From NCBI RefSeq assembly GCF_016859125.1, contig NZ_CP069338.1, positions 10,481,501-10,545,500 on the forward strand: a DNA stretch of 64,000 nt, given 5' to 3'. The position numbers were made by a program, and so were the translations under genes. Under the pieces are notes generated by a model. It searched no databases. It saw nothing but the letters and a program-made list of their open reading frames with translations, and was not told the origin of the DNA. Of this stretch, positions 7,986-16,850 are shown piece by piece (position 1 is the stretch's first letter; every line of letters starts with the position of its first letter). Source of the DNA: Archangium violaceum (lineage in GTDB: Bacteria; Myxococcota; Myxococcia; Myxococcales; Myxococcaceae).

Positions 7986-9680
7986 CTACAGCAGCGGGCC
8001 CTCCTCCAGCGCGGCGAGCGCGTAACGAGCCGCGCGGGAGATGGCCTCGGCCGAGTCCGGCAGCTCCGGGTAGTGGCCGGCCAGCGGGCGCTGAGGGAAG
8101 CGCAACTGCGAGATGGCGTTGCGGTAGCTGCGCCGCGCCGCATCGTGGTCCTTCAGCCGCTCGTGCACCTGCGCCATCAGGTAATGCCCGATGGCCAGCG
8201 AGGGCTCCAGGAAGAGCGCCTTGCCCAGCTCCGAGCGGGCCTCGTCGAGCTCTCCGGCCTGCAGCGCCGCCAGTCCGCCGAACACCCGCGCCTCCACGCA
8301 CAGGGGCTCGCGGTTGATGGCCTGCGCGAAGGCCTCGCGCGCATCGACGATCCGCCCCGTCAGCGAGTAGAGGTTGCCCACGGTGAGCAGCGCGTCCAGG
8401 TGGCCCGGCTCGTCAACCAGGAGCTGCTCCACGGTTGACACGGCGGACACGAAGTCACCGCGCTCGATCATCCGCACGGCCGCGTTGAGCCGCTCGCCCG
8501 GGGCCAGCATCAGCGACCACGCGGGCATCTCACCCGTGCGCGTCCGTGGCATCTCGGCGCTCGCCGAGGACATCTCGAGCGACTTCCGGGGCGGCTCGGT
8601 GGGAAGGGCCGAGGGGCTCGTCGACGCGGCCGCCTCGGGCGCCTTCGCCGCGGGCACCTCCATCGTCCTGCGGGGGGCCGGCGGGGGCTGCTTGGACACC
8701 TCGAGCGTCTTCTGAAGGGCCCGGGTGGACGGCATCATGGACAGCGAGTCCCGGGGCTTCGTGTCCATCGGGCGCTCACCCACCGTGGGCAGCGAGCCGA
8801 TCGTCATGGGCCTCGGGCCGGAGCCCGGAGCGCGCGGCGACAGAGACTTCACGGGCCGCCGGTAGACGAACGAGCCCTCCATCTCCACCATCTCGAAGCG
8901 GTCGTAGACCTTGAAGAGGCTCTCCGAGTAGCCCAGCAGCAGCAGGGCCCCGGGCCGCAGCGCCGCGAGGAAACGATCCATCAGCGCGCGGATGGTGGGC
9001 AGGTCGAAGTAGATGATGACGTTGCGGCAGAGGATGAGGTCCAACGACTCCGGCTTGACCTTTTCGAAGACGGGGACGGCGAGGTTCTGCCCGTCGAAGC
9101 GGACGTAGTCCTTGAGCGACGAGACGACCTCGTACCCCTCCATCACGGGCCGGAAGAAGCGCACCCGACGATCATGGGGAATGCCGGACACGCGCCGCCC
9201 CGAGAAGCGCCCCTGCTTCGCGGCCTCCACCGCGGCGAGGTTCAGGTCGGTGGCCCACAGGTCCACCTCGAAGGGGAGCGCGCCCAGCTCGGCCAGCACC
9301 ATGGCCAGGCTGTAGGGCTCCTCACCGGTGGCGCACCCGGCGGACCAGATGGACACCCGGCGGTTCTCCCGCCGCGCCCGAGCCAGCGCCTCCGGGAGGA
9401 TGCGGCTCTCCAGCGCCCGGAACTGCTTGGGATCCCGGAAGAACTCCGTGTGCCCCACCGTGACGAGCGGCAGCAGCGCGCGCAGCTCGTCCTCCGCGGT
9501 GCGCAGGCGCCGCACGTACTCCTCGGCGTCCTCGATGCCCACCGCGGGCATGCGCGTGGACAGCGCCAGCCGGAGGCTGTGATAGCCGTCCGGAGTGATC
9601 TTCAACCCCGCCCGCTCCAGCAGGAGGGAGGCCAGCTGCTGCAGGGCCCTGGAGGTCACCGTCAGCATGTCTGCACCCAC
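7986..9680 (-). CDS. frzF: FrzF, CheR-type methyltransferase with TPR tail
   Basis: FrzF methylates the receptor FrzCD with S-adenosylmethionine. The N-terminal ~275 residues form a CheR domain: helical part, [29 protein letters not shown] (SAM-binding loop), LWATDLN, and [12 protein letters not shown] long Pro/Ser-rich linker (about 280-390) follows. The C-terminal ~170 residues look like three or more TPR units (for example [21 protein letters not shown] and [18 protein letters not shown]). In M. xanthus the TPR part restrains or directs FrzF activity. The gene is last in the frz operon and overlaps the 3' end of frzG by 19 bases, so translation is probably coupled. Confidence 0.93.
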   Translation of the reverse strand: MGADMLTVTSRALQQLASLLLERAGLKITPDGYHSLRLALSTRMPAVGIEDAEEYVRRLRTAEDELRALLPLVTVGHTEFFRDPKQFRALESRILPEALARARRENRRVSIWSAGCATGEEPYSLAMVLAELGALPFEVDLWATDLNLAAVEAAKQGRFSGRRVSGIPHDRRVRFFRPVMEGYEVVSSLKDYVRFDGQNLAVPVFEKVKPESLDLILCRNVIIYFDLPTIRALMDRFLAALRPGALLLLGYSESLFKVYDRFEMVEMEGSFVYRRPVKSLSPRAPGSGPRPMTIGSLPTVGERPMDTKPRDSLSMMPSTRALQKTLEVSKQPPPAPRRTMEVPAAKAPEAAASTSPSALPTEPPRKSLEMSSASAEMPRTRTGEMPAWSLMLAPGERLNAAVRMIERGDFVSAVSTVEQLLVDEPGHLDALLTVGNLYSLTGRIVDAREAFAQAINREPLCVEARVFGGLAALQAGELDEARSELGKALFLEPSLAIGHYLMAQVHERLKDHDAARRSYRNAISQLRFPQRPLAGHYPELPDSAEAISRAARYALAALEEGPLL

Positions 9681-10669
9681 TGGACGAGCATTGGTCCTAT
9701 CTGATCGAGCGGCAGGATTTCCTCGGCGGCACCGAGCCGCACGGCCTCCTTGGGCATTCCGTACACGGCGCAGCTCGCCTTGTCCTGGGCGATGGTACGC
9801 CCACCGCGCTCGCGGATTTCCTTGAGTCCCCGGGCGCCGTCGCGGCCCATGCCCGTGAGGATGACGCCCAGCACGCGCGTCCCGAAGGACTCCGCCGCCG
9901 ACGTCAGCAGCACGTCACACGAGGGCCGGAAGCCGCGCACTGGCGGGCTCGGGTCCAACACCAGCCGGCCCCTGGGGCGCACCACCAGATGCGTGCCCGA
10001 GCGCGCGATGTAGACGGAGCCGGGCGCCATCTCCTCGCCGTCGTTGGCCTCCACCACGCGCAGCGGCGTCTCGGAGCCGAGCCACTGGGCCAGGCCCTCG
10101 GTGAAGCCGTCGCTGATGTGCTGGCAGATGCACACGGGCGCGGGGAAGTCGCGGGGCAACGTCTTGAGCAACACGGAGAGCGCCTTGGGCCCTCCCAGGG
10201 ATGAAGCGATGGCCACCAACGGATAGGGCGCGTCGGTGGGCGCGGGACGAACGTTCGGCTTCTGGGCCTGCACGGGGCGCGACACGCGCACCTCGGCGAG
10301 CAACATCAGCTTGCGGCCCACCGTCTGCCAGAAGTCGATTCCCGGCTCGGCGGGCCGATCCACCACGTCCACGGCCCCGTACGCGAGCGCCTGGAAGGCC
10401 TCCGCGCCGGAGAGCGCGCCCGGGTGGAGCGCGAGCACCGGCACGGGCCGCTCCGCCATCACCCGTTGAATGGCCTTGAGCGCCTCCGGGCCCGACAGGT
10501 CCACCACGACCACGTCCGGGTGCAAGCGCTGCACCCCTTCCAGGGCCTCGGAGAACTCGCAGACGTTGCCGGCCGGGGCGAGCACCACCCCGTCGAACAA
10601 CCCCCGCGAGGCGCTCCGAAGCACCTCGCCCACGAGCAACACCCGGTATGCGGACGCGCCGACGTCCAA
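9662..10669 (-). CDS. frzG: FrzG, CheB-type methylesterase
   Basis: A 335-residue CheB homologue that removes methyl groups from FrzCD. The C-terminal catalytic domain (about 150-335) has the triad: Ser156 in IASSLGGP, His184 in CQHISDGF and Asp277 in GMGRDGARG. The N-terminal part (about 8-110) has receiver-like length, but the acidic pair of beta-1 is missing ([12 protein letters not shown]) and only one central Asp (Asp57 in VVVVDLSGP) remains, so it is probably a degenerate receiver. It lies 13 bases downstream of frzE and overlaps frzF by 19 bases, as expected for a single operon. Confidence 0.93.
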   Translation of the reverse strand: MDVGASAYRVLLVGEVLRSASRGLFDGVVLAPAGNVCEFSEALEGVQRLHPDVVVVDLSGPEALKAIQRVMAERPVPVLALHPGALSGAEAFQALAYGAVDVVDRPAEPGIDFWQTVGRKLMLLAEVRVSRPVQAQKPNVRPAPTDAPYPLVAIASSLGGPKALSVLLKTLPRDFPAPVCICQHISDGFTEGLAQWLGSETPLRVVEANDGEEMAPGSVYIARSGTHLVVRPRGRLVLDPSPPVRGFRPSCDVLLTSAAESFGTRVLGVILTGMGRDGARGLKEIRERGGRTIAQDKASCAVYGMPKEAVRLGAAEEILPLDQIGPMLVQWVQTC

Positions 10670-10682
10670 GCGGCCCCCTTGA

Positions 10683-12971
10683 TCAGGTCAGACGATCGAT
10701 GGTCTGCGCGAGGCTCTCCACACCGAGCTCGCCCTTGACCAGGTACGCATCGGCCCCCGCCTCGGCGCCGCGCCGCCGGTCTTCCGGCGACGCGAGCGAG
10801 GAGAGGATGATGACCGGGATGCGGGCCAGCCCCACGGTGGTCTTGAGCCTCCGTGTGAGGGAGAAGCCGTCCAGCCGGGGCATCTGCACGTCCGTGAGGA
10901 TGAGATCGTACTGCTGGGACTGGGCCCTGAGATAGCCCTCCTCTCCGTCCTGGGCCTCGTCCACGGTGTGCCCCAGCGCCTTGACGAGCGCGGATTCGGT
11001 GGCGCGCGCGATGGGCGAGTCGTCCACCAGCAGCACCCGCAGGCGCTTGGTGGCCTGGTTCTGGGTGACGGGCCGCGCCATGCGGCGCACCTCGGACATG
11101 ATGTCCGGCACGTGGAGGAGCACGGCGATGCGGCCGTCCTCCAGCGCGGCGGTACCGGCGATGAAGGCGGCGCCCTTGAGGAACTCGCCGCCGCAGGGCT
11201 TCACCGCCACCTCGCGCTCGTCCACGAAGCCGTCCACCACCAGGGCGGCCAGGTCGTCGCCATGACGCACCACCACGGCGGGCGGCTTGTCGAAGCGGTT
11301 GCCTCCGTTGACGCCCAGCAGCGGCCCCAGGCCCACCAGCGCGATGGGCTTGCCCCGGTGCTTCACCGCCAGGGTGCCGAAGACCTCCATGCGGTCGTCC
11401 GGCTTCACGCGCATCACCGCCACCACGTCGGCGGCGGGCATGCCGTAGACATCGTCACCCAGGCGCACCAGAAGCACCTTCATCAACGCCAGCGACTGCG
11501 GCAGGCGCAGGGTGATGGTGGAGCCACGGCCCAGGCGGCTGACGATGCCCACCGAGCCACCCAGCGATTCCACCTTCTTCTTGACGACGTCCATGCCCAC
11601 GCCGCGGCCGGAGATGTCGGTGATCTCCTCGCGGGTGGAGAAGCCGGCCCGGAACACGAGCTCGATGGCCTCGCGCTCGGAGAGGGAGGCGGCCTGGGAC
11701 TCGGTCAGCAGGCCTTTGCGGACGGCGACGGCCCGCAGCTTCTGCGGATCCATTCCGCGGCCATCGTCGTCCAGCTCGATGCTGAGCATGTCACCGTCGG
11801 CACGCACGCGGATGCGCAGGCGGCCCGCGGCGGGCTTGCCGAGCATGCGGCGCTCGTCGGGTGACTCGATGCCGTGGTCCACGCCATTGCGCAGCAGGTG
11901 CACCAGGGCGTCGCGCACGTCGGCCAACATCGAGCGATCCACGCCGAGGTCGGCGTTCTCGACGATGAAGTCCACTTCCTTGGACTGGGCGCGAGCGATG
12001 TCGCGCACGGCCCGCGGGAAGGCGTCGAAGACGGTGGACAGCGGCACGAGGCGGGCCTCGGCCACGTGGTCCGCCATCATCGCCAGGTTGCCGTGCAGCG
12101 TCTCGATGCCGTCGCCGTTGTTGCGGACGAAGCGGAACGCATCGTCGCGCAGCATGTGCAGATCGCCCTCGATGCGCTCGAGGTCGTTGCGCAGCACGTT
12201 GGGCACGTCCAGCTTCTCGGCCAGCTTGAGGAAGCGGTCGCCCAGGCGCGAGAAGCGGTTGAGCAGGGCCTCGATCTCGGAGGCGCGCAGGCGTCCGCGC
12301 GCGCTCTCCACCAACAGGTCACCGGCGAGCAGGCCGAGTGAGTCGAGCACCTCGACGTTCACGCGGATGCTGCGATCGGCGAGCGCCTTGGTGGTGTGCG
12401 TCTCCTCGTGGGCGTGCTCGGCCTTGGTGGCCCGGGGCTGCGGCGCGGGAGGCGCCACGGCGGCGGGAGGCGGAGCCGGAGGAGGCACGAAGACGGGCTC
12501 GGCGGGCTCCACGATCACGTTCGCGGCGGGCACCACCGGAATGGCCGTTTGCGAGGGCGACTTGATGCCCCCGATCGGCGGTATCGCATGCCCGGAAGCG
12601 GCGGCGAGCGCCTCGACCATCTCCTGCGAGGCCGGGGTGCCCGTCTGGGCGCCCTCGGTGTCCTCCAGGAGATCCGAGATGATGTCGCACGCGCGCAACA
12701 GGAGGTCCGTCGCCACTTCGGTGGCGGTCCTCCCGTCGCGTTCGGCGCGGAGTACGTCCTCGGCCGCGTGTGCGAGCTGACCGATGGCGGCCAGGCCCAG
12801 CATGCGGGCCTCGCCCTTCATCGTGTGCAGCTCGCGCGCGACCTCGTCCGCCGCCTGATCCGCGGTGGGCTTCTCGAGATCGAGCACGCCCAACTGGATC
12901 TTCTGGAGACGGTCTGCGCTGACCTCCTGGAACTTCTGCAGGAGGGATCTCTTGAGGGACTCGGTGTCCAT
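10683..12971 (-). CDS. frzE: FrzE, CheA-CheY hybrid histidine kinase
   Basis: A 762-residue hybrid kinase, the centre of the Frz system. The Hpt domain holds His49 in ARELHTMKGEARMLG, the same position as the phosphorylated His in M. xanthus FrzE. An Ala/Pro-rich linker spans about 100-185. Dimerisation and ATPase parts follow, with HLLRNGVDHGIE (N box), DDDGRGMD (G1) and DISGRGVGMDVV (G2). Next is a CheW-like domain from about 500 (RLPQSLALMKVLLVR), then a receiver from 644 with VLLVDDSP, Asp694 in LILTDVQMP and LVKGE. In M. xanthus FrzE phosphorylates FrzZ, while its own receiver is inhibitory. There is a 53-base gap to frzCD, the largest in the operon. Confidence 0.95.
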   Translation of the reverse strand: MDTESLKRSLLQKFQEVSADRLQKIQLGVLDLEKPTADQAADEVARELHTMKGEARMLGLAAIGQLAHAAEDVLRAERDGRTATEVATDLLLRACDIISDLLEDTEGAQTGTPASQEMVEALAAASGHAIPPIGGIKSPSQTAIPVVPAANVIVEPAEPVFVPPPAPPPAAVAPPAPQPRATKAEHAHEETHTTKALADRSIRVNVEVLDSLGLLAGDLLVESARGRLRASEIEALLNRFSRLGDRFLKLAEKLDVPNVLRNDLERIEGDLHMLRDDAFRFVRNNGDGIETLHGNLAMMADHVAEARLVPLSTVFDAFPRAVRDIARAQSKEVDFIVENADLGVDRSMLADVRDALVHLLRNGVDHGIESPDERRMLGKPAAGRLRIRVRADGDMLSIELDDDGRGMDPQKLRAVAVRKGLLTESQAASLSEREAIELVFRAGFSTREEITDISGRGVGMDVVKKKVESLGGSVGIVSRLGRGSTITLRLPQSLALMKVLLVRLGDDVYGMPAADVVAVMRVKPDDRMEVFGTLAVKHRGKPIALVGLGPLLGVNGGNRFDKPPAVVVRHGDDLAALVVDGFVDEREVAVKPCGGEFLKGAAFIAGTAALEDGRIAVLLHVPDIMSEVRRMARPVTQNQATKRLRVLLVDDSPIARATESALVKALGHTVDEAQDGEEGYLRAQSQQYDLILTDVQMPRLDGFSLTRRLKTTVGLARIPVIILSSLASPEDRRRGAEAGADAYLVKGELGVESLAQTIDRLT

Positions 12972-13024
12972 GACCGGAGGGCCTCGGGACGGAGATCCGC
13001 CCCGTGCCCCTCCCTCTCCTGTTG

Positions 13025-14248
13025 TCAGTCGGCCTTGAAGCGCTTGATGAGCTCGGCCAGACGACCGGCGAGCTGCGTGAGTTCGGCGGCGGCACCCGTG
13101 GCCTGCTTGGAGGCCTGGGTGGTCTGACGCGTGACGTCCTCGATCTCCGCCATGGAGGCCACCACCTGCTCGGTGGCGGTGCGCTGCTGCTGGGTGGCGA
13201 GGTTGATGACGCGGGCGGCGTCGCTCGTCTCCTGCACGCCGGCGAGGATGCCCTCGACGGCCTGCGCGGCCACCGCGCCCAGCTTCTCACCGGACTCCGT
13301 GGCCTCCTTGGAGGCATCCGCGGCGGTGCCGGCGGCGGCCGTGGCCTCGCGGATCTCGGTGATCAGGTTCTTGATCTCCTTGGTGGACTCCATGACGTTC
13401 TCCGCCAGGCGGCGCATTTCGGCCGCGACGATGGAGAAGCCCTTGCCCGCCTCACCGGCGCGGCTGCCCTCGAGGGCCGCGTTGAGCGCGAGCAGGTCCG
13501 AGCGGTCGGCGATCTCGTCGATCACCTCGACCACGGTGCCGATGCGCTCCACGCGCTTGGACAGCTTGGCGATGGAGTCGGCCACCGCGACACCGTCGCT
13601 GCGGATCTGCTGCATGGCCTGGATGAACTCGCCGATGGCGCCCCGGCCCGCGCGAGCGGCACCCAGGGTCTCCTCGGCCACGCGCGCCACGCTGCCGGCG
13701 TTCTCGGCGATCTGCGCCGACGCGTGCTTGAGCTCCTCCATGGTGGCCGTAGTCTCGTGGATGGCCGCGGCCTGCTCGGTGGAGCTCGTCTCGTGCTGCG
13801 TGGAGGCGGCGAGCACCTGGTTGGCGGACGAGGACAGGCGCAGGGCCGCCTCGTTGATCTCCCGCACGAAGGTGCGCAGCGTCTCGATCACCTTGCCGAA
13901 GCCCTCGAGCAGGGGCCCGAGCTGGGGATCCTCGGTGGAGGTGTTCCACTGGGCCAGGTCACCCTCGCGCACCAGGGTGATGAGCGCGTCGATGGCCTGA
14001 TCGATCTCCTGGGCGGCCACCTGCTTGCGGCGCTCGGCGGCGGCGTGACGATCGAGCAGCTGGTTGAAGAGGTTGGCGAGATCGGCGGCATCGTCGTCGA
14101 CGGCGTTCTTGGGCACGCGCGCCTCGAGGTTGCCCGCCAACACCGCGATCACGGTGTCGGTGAGGGGCTTGAGGGAGCCGGCCTTCTTCGCACGAGGGAC
14201 AGAGCCCTCCGTCGGGACAACTTCGTTCTTCGTGTCAGCGGGGGACAT
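13025..14248 (-). CDS. frzCD: FrzCD, cytoplasmic methyl-accepting chemoreceptor
   Basis: A 407-residue receptor without transmembrane segments, as in M. xanthus (about 417). The N-terminal ~120 residues are unique to FrzCD and include a Lys-rich start (RAKKAGSLKPLTDTV). The rest is a long MCP coiled coil with the signalling hairpin tip IADRSDLLALNAALEGSRAGE around residues 245-265. Gln/Glu-rich heptads on both sides are likely methylation sites for FrzF and FrzG. The tip differs from the usual E.TNLLALNAAIEAARAGE at several positions. It signals through FrzA and FrzB to FrzE and controls cell reversals. It lies 5 bases downstream of frzB. Confidence 0.95.
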   Translation of the reverse strand: MSPADTKNEVVPTEGSVPRAKKAGSLKPLTDTVIAVLAGNLEARVPKNAVDDDAADLANLFNQLLDRHAAAERRKQVAAQEIDQAIDALITLVREGDLAQWNTSTEDPQLGPLLEGFGKVIETLRTFVREINEAALRLSSSANQVLAASTQHETSSTEQAAAIHETTATMEELKHASAQIAENAGSVARVAEETLGAARAGRGAIGEFIQAMQQIRSDGVAVADSIAKLSKRVERIGTVVEVIDEIADRSDLLALNAALEGSRAGEAGKGFSIVAAEMRRLAENVMESTKEIKNLITEIREATAAAGTAADASKEATESGEKLGAVAAQAVEGILAGVQETSDAARVINLATQQQRTATEQVVASMAEIEDVTRQTTQASKQATGAAAELTQLAGRLAELIKRFKAD

Positions 14249-14253
14249 TGCCG

Positions 14254-14631
14254 TCAGTGCCTTCCTTGAGCATTCAAGGTTTCAACAAGATCGATGAGCA
14301 TCACGGGGCGTTCCTGATCCAGGAACACGCCGACCGCGTAGGGGGCGGCGCCAGCCACCTGGGGCAGCCGCCGCAAATCCATGATGGGGACGGGGCGCAC
14401 GCCGCGAATGACGTCCACCTTGAGGTGCCCCTCCCCCTCGGGAGTGTCGAAGACGATCGCGCGATTGCCGCGCTTGAGCGGACCGAGATCCGGCAGCTCG
14501 AGATCGTCCGGGTGCGAGCGATCGATGCGCAGCACCTGCGAGGCATCCGTGCCATAGACGATGTCGCCGACCTCGAAGAAGAGGACGTCGACCTCGTCGA
14601 GCTCGGGCGACTGATCATCGCCGTAGATCAT
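14254..14631 (-). CDS. frzB: FrzB, CheW-like adaptor
   Basis: A 125-residue CheW-like protein, shorter than FrzA and than classical CheW (~160). It starts with an acidic stretch followed by VLFFEVGDIVYGTDASQVL and then VRPVPIMDLRRLP, the two strands that pair CheW domains. The C-terminus (PYAVGVFLDQERPVMLIDLVETL) closes the fold. In M. xanthus FrzB is needed for some but not all Frz outputs and binds FrzCD but not FrzE. The start ATG at 14631 overlaps the frzA stop (ATGA at 14628-14631), so the two adaptors are translationally coupled. Confidence 0.9.
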   Translation of the reverse strand: MIYGDDQSPELDEVDVLFFEVGDIVYGTDASQVLRIDRSHPDDLELPDLGPLKRGNRAIVFDTPEGEGHLKVDVIRGVRPVPIMDLRRLPQVAGAAPYAVGVFLDQERPVMLIDLVETLNAQGRH

Positions 14632-15110
14632 CGCACCACCGCCCGCTGCCGGGCGCTCTGCAGCAGCTTGGTGAAGTTGATCAGGGCGATCGACTCCTGG
14701 GCCGAGGCCCCCTCGGCCACACCGAGCAGGTGCTCGACGGCCGCGTCTCCACCCAGGGGAGGAGGAAGGATGTTGGCCAGGGGGATGCGCCGCAGGCCGA
14801 GCACCGCGTCCGCCACCACGCCGACGCGGTAGTTGCCGCTGATTCCGATGAACAGTCGGGTCCTGGGCCCGACTCGGGCCTCCCCCTTGCCAAGGAAGCG
14901 CAGGAGATCCATCACCGGGAGTACCTCGCCGCGATGGCCGGTAACACCCAGGAGGAAGGACGGGGTTCGAGGCAGGGGCGTGAGGAGCCCCGTACGGATG
15001 ACCTCGAGGACATTCTCGCTGGGAACCGCGAGGCGAAGCTCACCCGCGCGGAAACAGAAGAATTCCTGCTCCGGCCGAGCCTGACCCGCGATGGCTCGGT
15101 CGGGCGCCAT
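14628..15110 (-). CDS. frzA: FrzA, CheW-type coupling protein
   Basis: A 160-residue CheW protein that links FrzCD to FrzE. It has the two beta-barrel strands of the family: EFFCFRAGELRLAVPSENV at the start, FLLGVTGHRGEVLPVMDL in the middle, then LFIGISGNYRVGVVADAV and a C-terminal IALINFTKLLQSA. The first gene of the frz operon. The ATG at 15110 is chosen over a TTG at 15143 because a likely promoter (TTGACC, 17 bases, GATACT on the minus strand) would start transcription near 15145, leaving no leader for the TTG. The ATG lacks an obvious ribosome-binding site, so the choice is moderate. Confidence 0.92.
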   Translation of the reverse strand: MAPDRAIAGQARPEQEFFCFRAGELRLAVPSENVLEVIRTGLLTPLPRTPSFLLGVTGHRGEVLPVMDLLRFLGKGEARVGPRTRLFIGISGNYRVGVVADAVLGLRRIPLANILPPPLGGDAAVEHLLGVAEGASAQESIALINFTKLLQSARQRAVVR

Positions 15111-15151
15111 TCGAAGCGCACGCTGAAGGGGAGTATTGGTCAAGGCGCCAA

Positions 15152-15180
15152 AGTATCCGGAGGCGAGCGAAGTGGGTCAA
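15152..15180 (-). promoter_or_regulatory. probable sigma-70-type promoter of the frz operon
   Basis: On the minus strand TTGACC (15180-15175) and GATACT (15157-15152) are separated by exactly 17 bases. Transcription would start near 15145, about 35 bases before the ATG of frzA at 15110. Read by eye only. Confidence 0.5.
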
Positions 15181-15251
15181 GGGTGGACCGAATCACATGG
15201 TCCGGGCCGTCTCAACGGTGTAGGGTGACTGTCGTATTCCTGGGGAGGCAG

Positions 15252-16841
15252 ATGTCTCGCGTACTGGTCATCGATGATAGCCCGATGCTGGTGGAACTCA
15301 CGGTCCGGGCATTGGCCTCGGCTGGCTACCAGGCCACCGGGGCGACGGACCTGGCGAGCCTCGACCAGAAGCTCACCGAGGGACCGTTCGCGCTCATCCT
15401 CATGGATGTGAACATGCCCGAGATGTTCGGCGACGACGTCGTCGAGTACCTCCGGACGCAGAAGAAGGTCACGTCCAAGCTGGTCCTCTACTCGGACATC
15501 TCCGAGGAGGAACTGGCGGCGAAGACCCGCAACTCGGGCGCGGATGCCTACATCCTCAAGGGCGGAGGTCTCGAGGCGGTCATCGGCGGTATCATGAGGA
15601 TACTCGGAGCACCCACTGCGAGTGGGACCGCACCCGCACGGCCCGTGGCTTCGCCCGCCGCGCCGGCTGCTCGTCCGACGGGCACCGCCGCGGCCCCTCG
15701 CCCGCCCACCGTGGCTCCGGCGACCCGGCCGCCCCCCACGGCGGCCGCTCCCCGGCCTGTCGGCCCTGGAGCGCCCCAGGCGAATGTCGCCCCTCCGCCG
15801 CGCGTCGCTCCGGGGACCCAGGCCCAGGCGATCCCCGGCCCCCGTGTGCCCGTCGCGGGACAGGTGGCCACGCCCCGCCCGGCCGCGCAGGTGCCCACGC
15901 CGGGGGCGCATCCGGCGATGACTCCGACGGCCCCTCGTGCTCCCGTCGCGGGACAGGTGGCCACGCCCCGTCCGGCCGCGCAGGTGCCCACGCCGGGGGC
16001 GCATCCGGCGATGACTCCGGCGGCCCCTCCTCGTGCTCCCGTCGCGGGACAGGTGGCCACGCCCCGCCCGGCCGCGCAGGTGCCCACGCCGGGGGCGCAT
16101 CCAGCGATGACTCCGGCGGCCCCTCGTGCTCCCGCTCCGGCGGCCACGGCGCATGGCGCTCCTCCGGCGACGCAGGTTCCGACGCGGCCCATGGCCCCCG
16201 CAGCGGCGCATCCCACGGCTCCGGCGGCTCACCCGGCTCCGGCGGCTCATACCGCGCCGACGGCCCACACCGCGCCGACGGCCCACACCGCTCCGGCGGC
16301 CCCGGCACATTCGGCCGCTCCCGCGCAGGGCCCGGCGGCCTCGCCCGCGCAGGCTCCGGCTCCAGCGGCCCCCTCCCCCGCCGCCACGCCCGCGCCCGCC
16401 GCTCCGGCCGCGCCGGGTGGATTCCCGTCCGCCGCGAAGATGGCGGCGGCGGCTGGAAGGAAGCCCCGCATCCTCATCGTCGACGACAGCGAGATGACGG
16501 CGCGCATCATCGAAGCGGATCTGGTGACCAAGGGCTTCGAGGTGCACATCGCCGACTCCGCGGACAAGGCGACGAAGATCATCCTGAAGAAGCAGACGCG
16601 TCCGGATCTGGTCCTGCTGGACGTGCGGATGCCCAACGTGAACGGCGAGCAGTTCTGCCGGTTCATCAAGAGCAACAGCCTCTTCAAGGGCATCAAGGTG
16701 CTGCTGTGCTCCGGTGAGAACGTGGAGGAGCTGCAGCGCATCTGCCGCGAGGCCGGCGCCGATGGCTACGTGCCGAAGGACGCCGTGCTGGGCCACCTGG
16801 TGGCGAAGGAGCTCAATCCCTCCGCCACCGGCAACGAGTAG
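15252..16841 (+). CDS. frzZ: FrzZ, dual-receiver output response regulator with an expanded linker
   Basis: FrzZ is the output of the Frz kinase and acts at the leading pole in reversal control. Two complete receivers are present. Receiver 1 (residues 1-118) has VLVIDDSP, the acceptor Asp52 in LILMDVNMP and ILKGG. Receiver 2 (404-525) has ILIVDDSE, Asp457 in LVLLDVRMP and VPKD. Asp52 matches the residue known in M. xanthus. Between them lies a Pro/Ala-rich linker of about 285 residues containing three near-identical 31-32-residue repeats. The whole protein is 529 residues, while M. xanthus FrzZ is about 290, so the linker is several times longer. The ATG at 15252 follows GGGGAGG. It diverges from frzA across 141 bases that hold TAGGGT at 15221-15226, a possible -10 without a clear -35. 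Confidence 0.93.
   Translation: MSRVLVIDDSPMLVELTVRALASAGYQATGATDLASLDQKLTEGPFALILMDVNMPEMFGDDVVEYLRTQKKVTSKLVLYSDISEEELAAKTRNSGADAYILKGGGLEAVIGGIMRILGAPTASGTAPARPVASPAAPAARPTGTAAAPRPPTVAPATRPPPTAAAPRPVGPGAPQANVAPPPRVAPGTQAQAIPGPRVPVAGQVATPRPAAQVPTPGAHPAMTPTAPRAPVAGQVATPRPAAQVPTPGAHPAMTPAAPPRAPVAGQVATPRPAAQVPTPGAHPAMTPAAPRAPAPAATAHGAPPATQVPTRPMAPAAAHPTAPAAHPAPAAHTAPTAHTAPTAHTAPAAPAHSAAPAQGPAASPAQAPAPAAPSPAATPAPAAPAAPGGFPSAAKMAAAAGRKPRILIVDDSEMTARIIEADLVTKGFEVHIADSADKATKIILKKQTRPDLVLLDVRMPNVNGEQFCRFIKSNSLFKGIKVLLCSGENVEELQRICREAGADGYVPKDAVLGHLVAKELNPSATGNE
15849..16131 (+). repeat. three tandem ~93-base coding repeats in the FrzZ linker
   Basis: Units begin at 15849, 15942 and 16038 (FrzZ residues 200, 231 and 263). 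Each encodes PVAGQVATPRPAAQVPTPG followed by AHPAMTP and a short Ala/Pro/Arg end. The DNA copies are almost identical, including synonymous positions, which points to recent tandem duplication. They are in frame and are not a CRISPR array. Confidence 0.9.
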
Positions 16842-16850
16842 CGTCGGGGC

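Noticed and set aside
15849-16131. Candidate CRISPR or satellite array in frzZ
   Set aside because: Repeats are contiguous, 93-96 bases, in frame, without spacers, and encode a linker.
15177-16796. 539-codon minus-strand frame over frzZ, rich in Arg and Gly
   Set aside because: Mirror of the Pro/Ala linker repeats; no start signal or domain, while the plus strand has two receivers.
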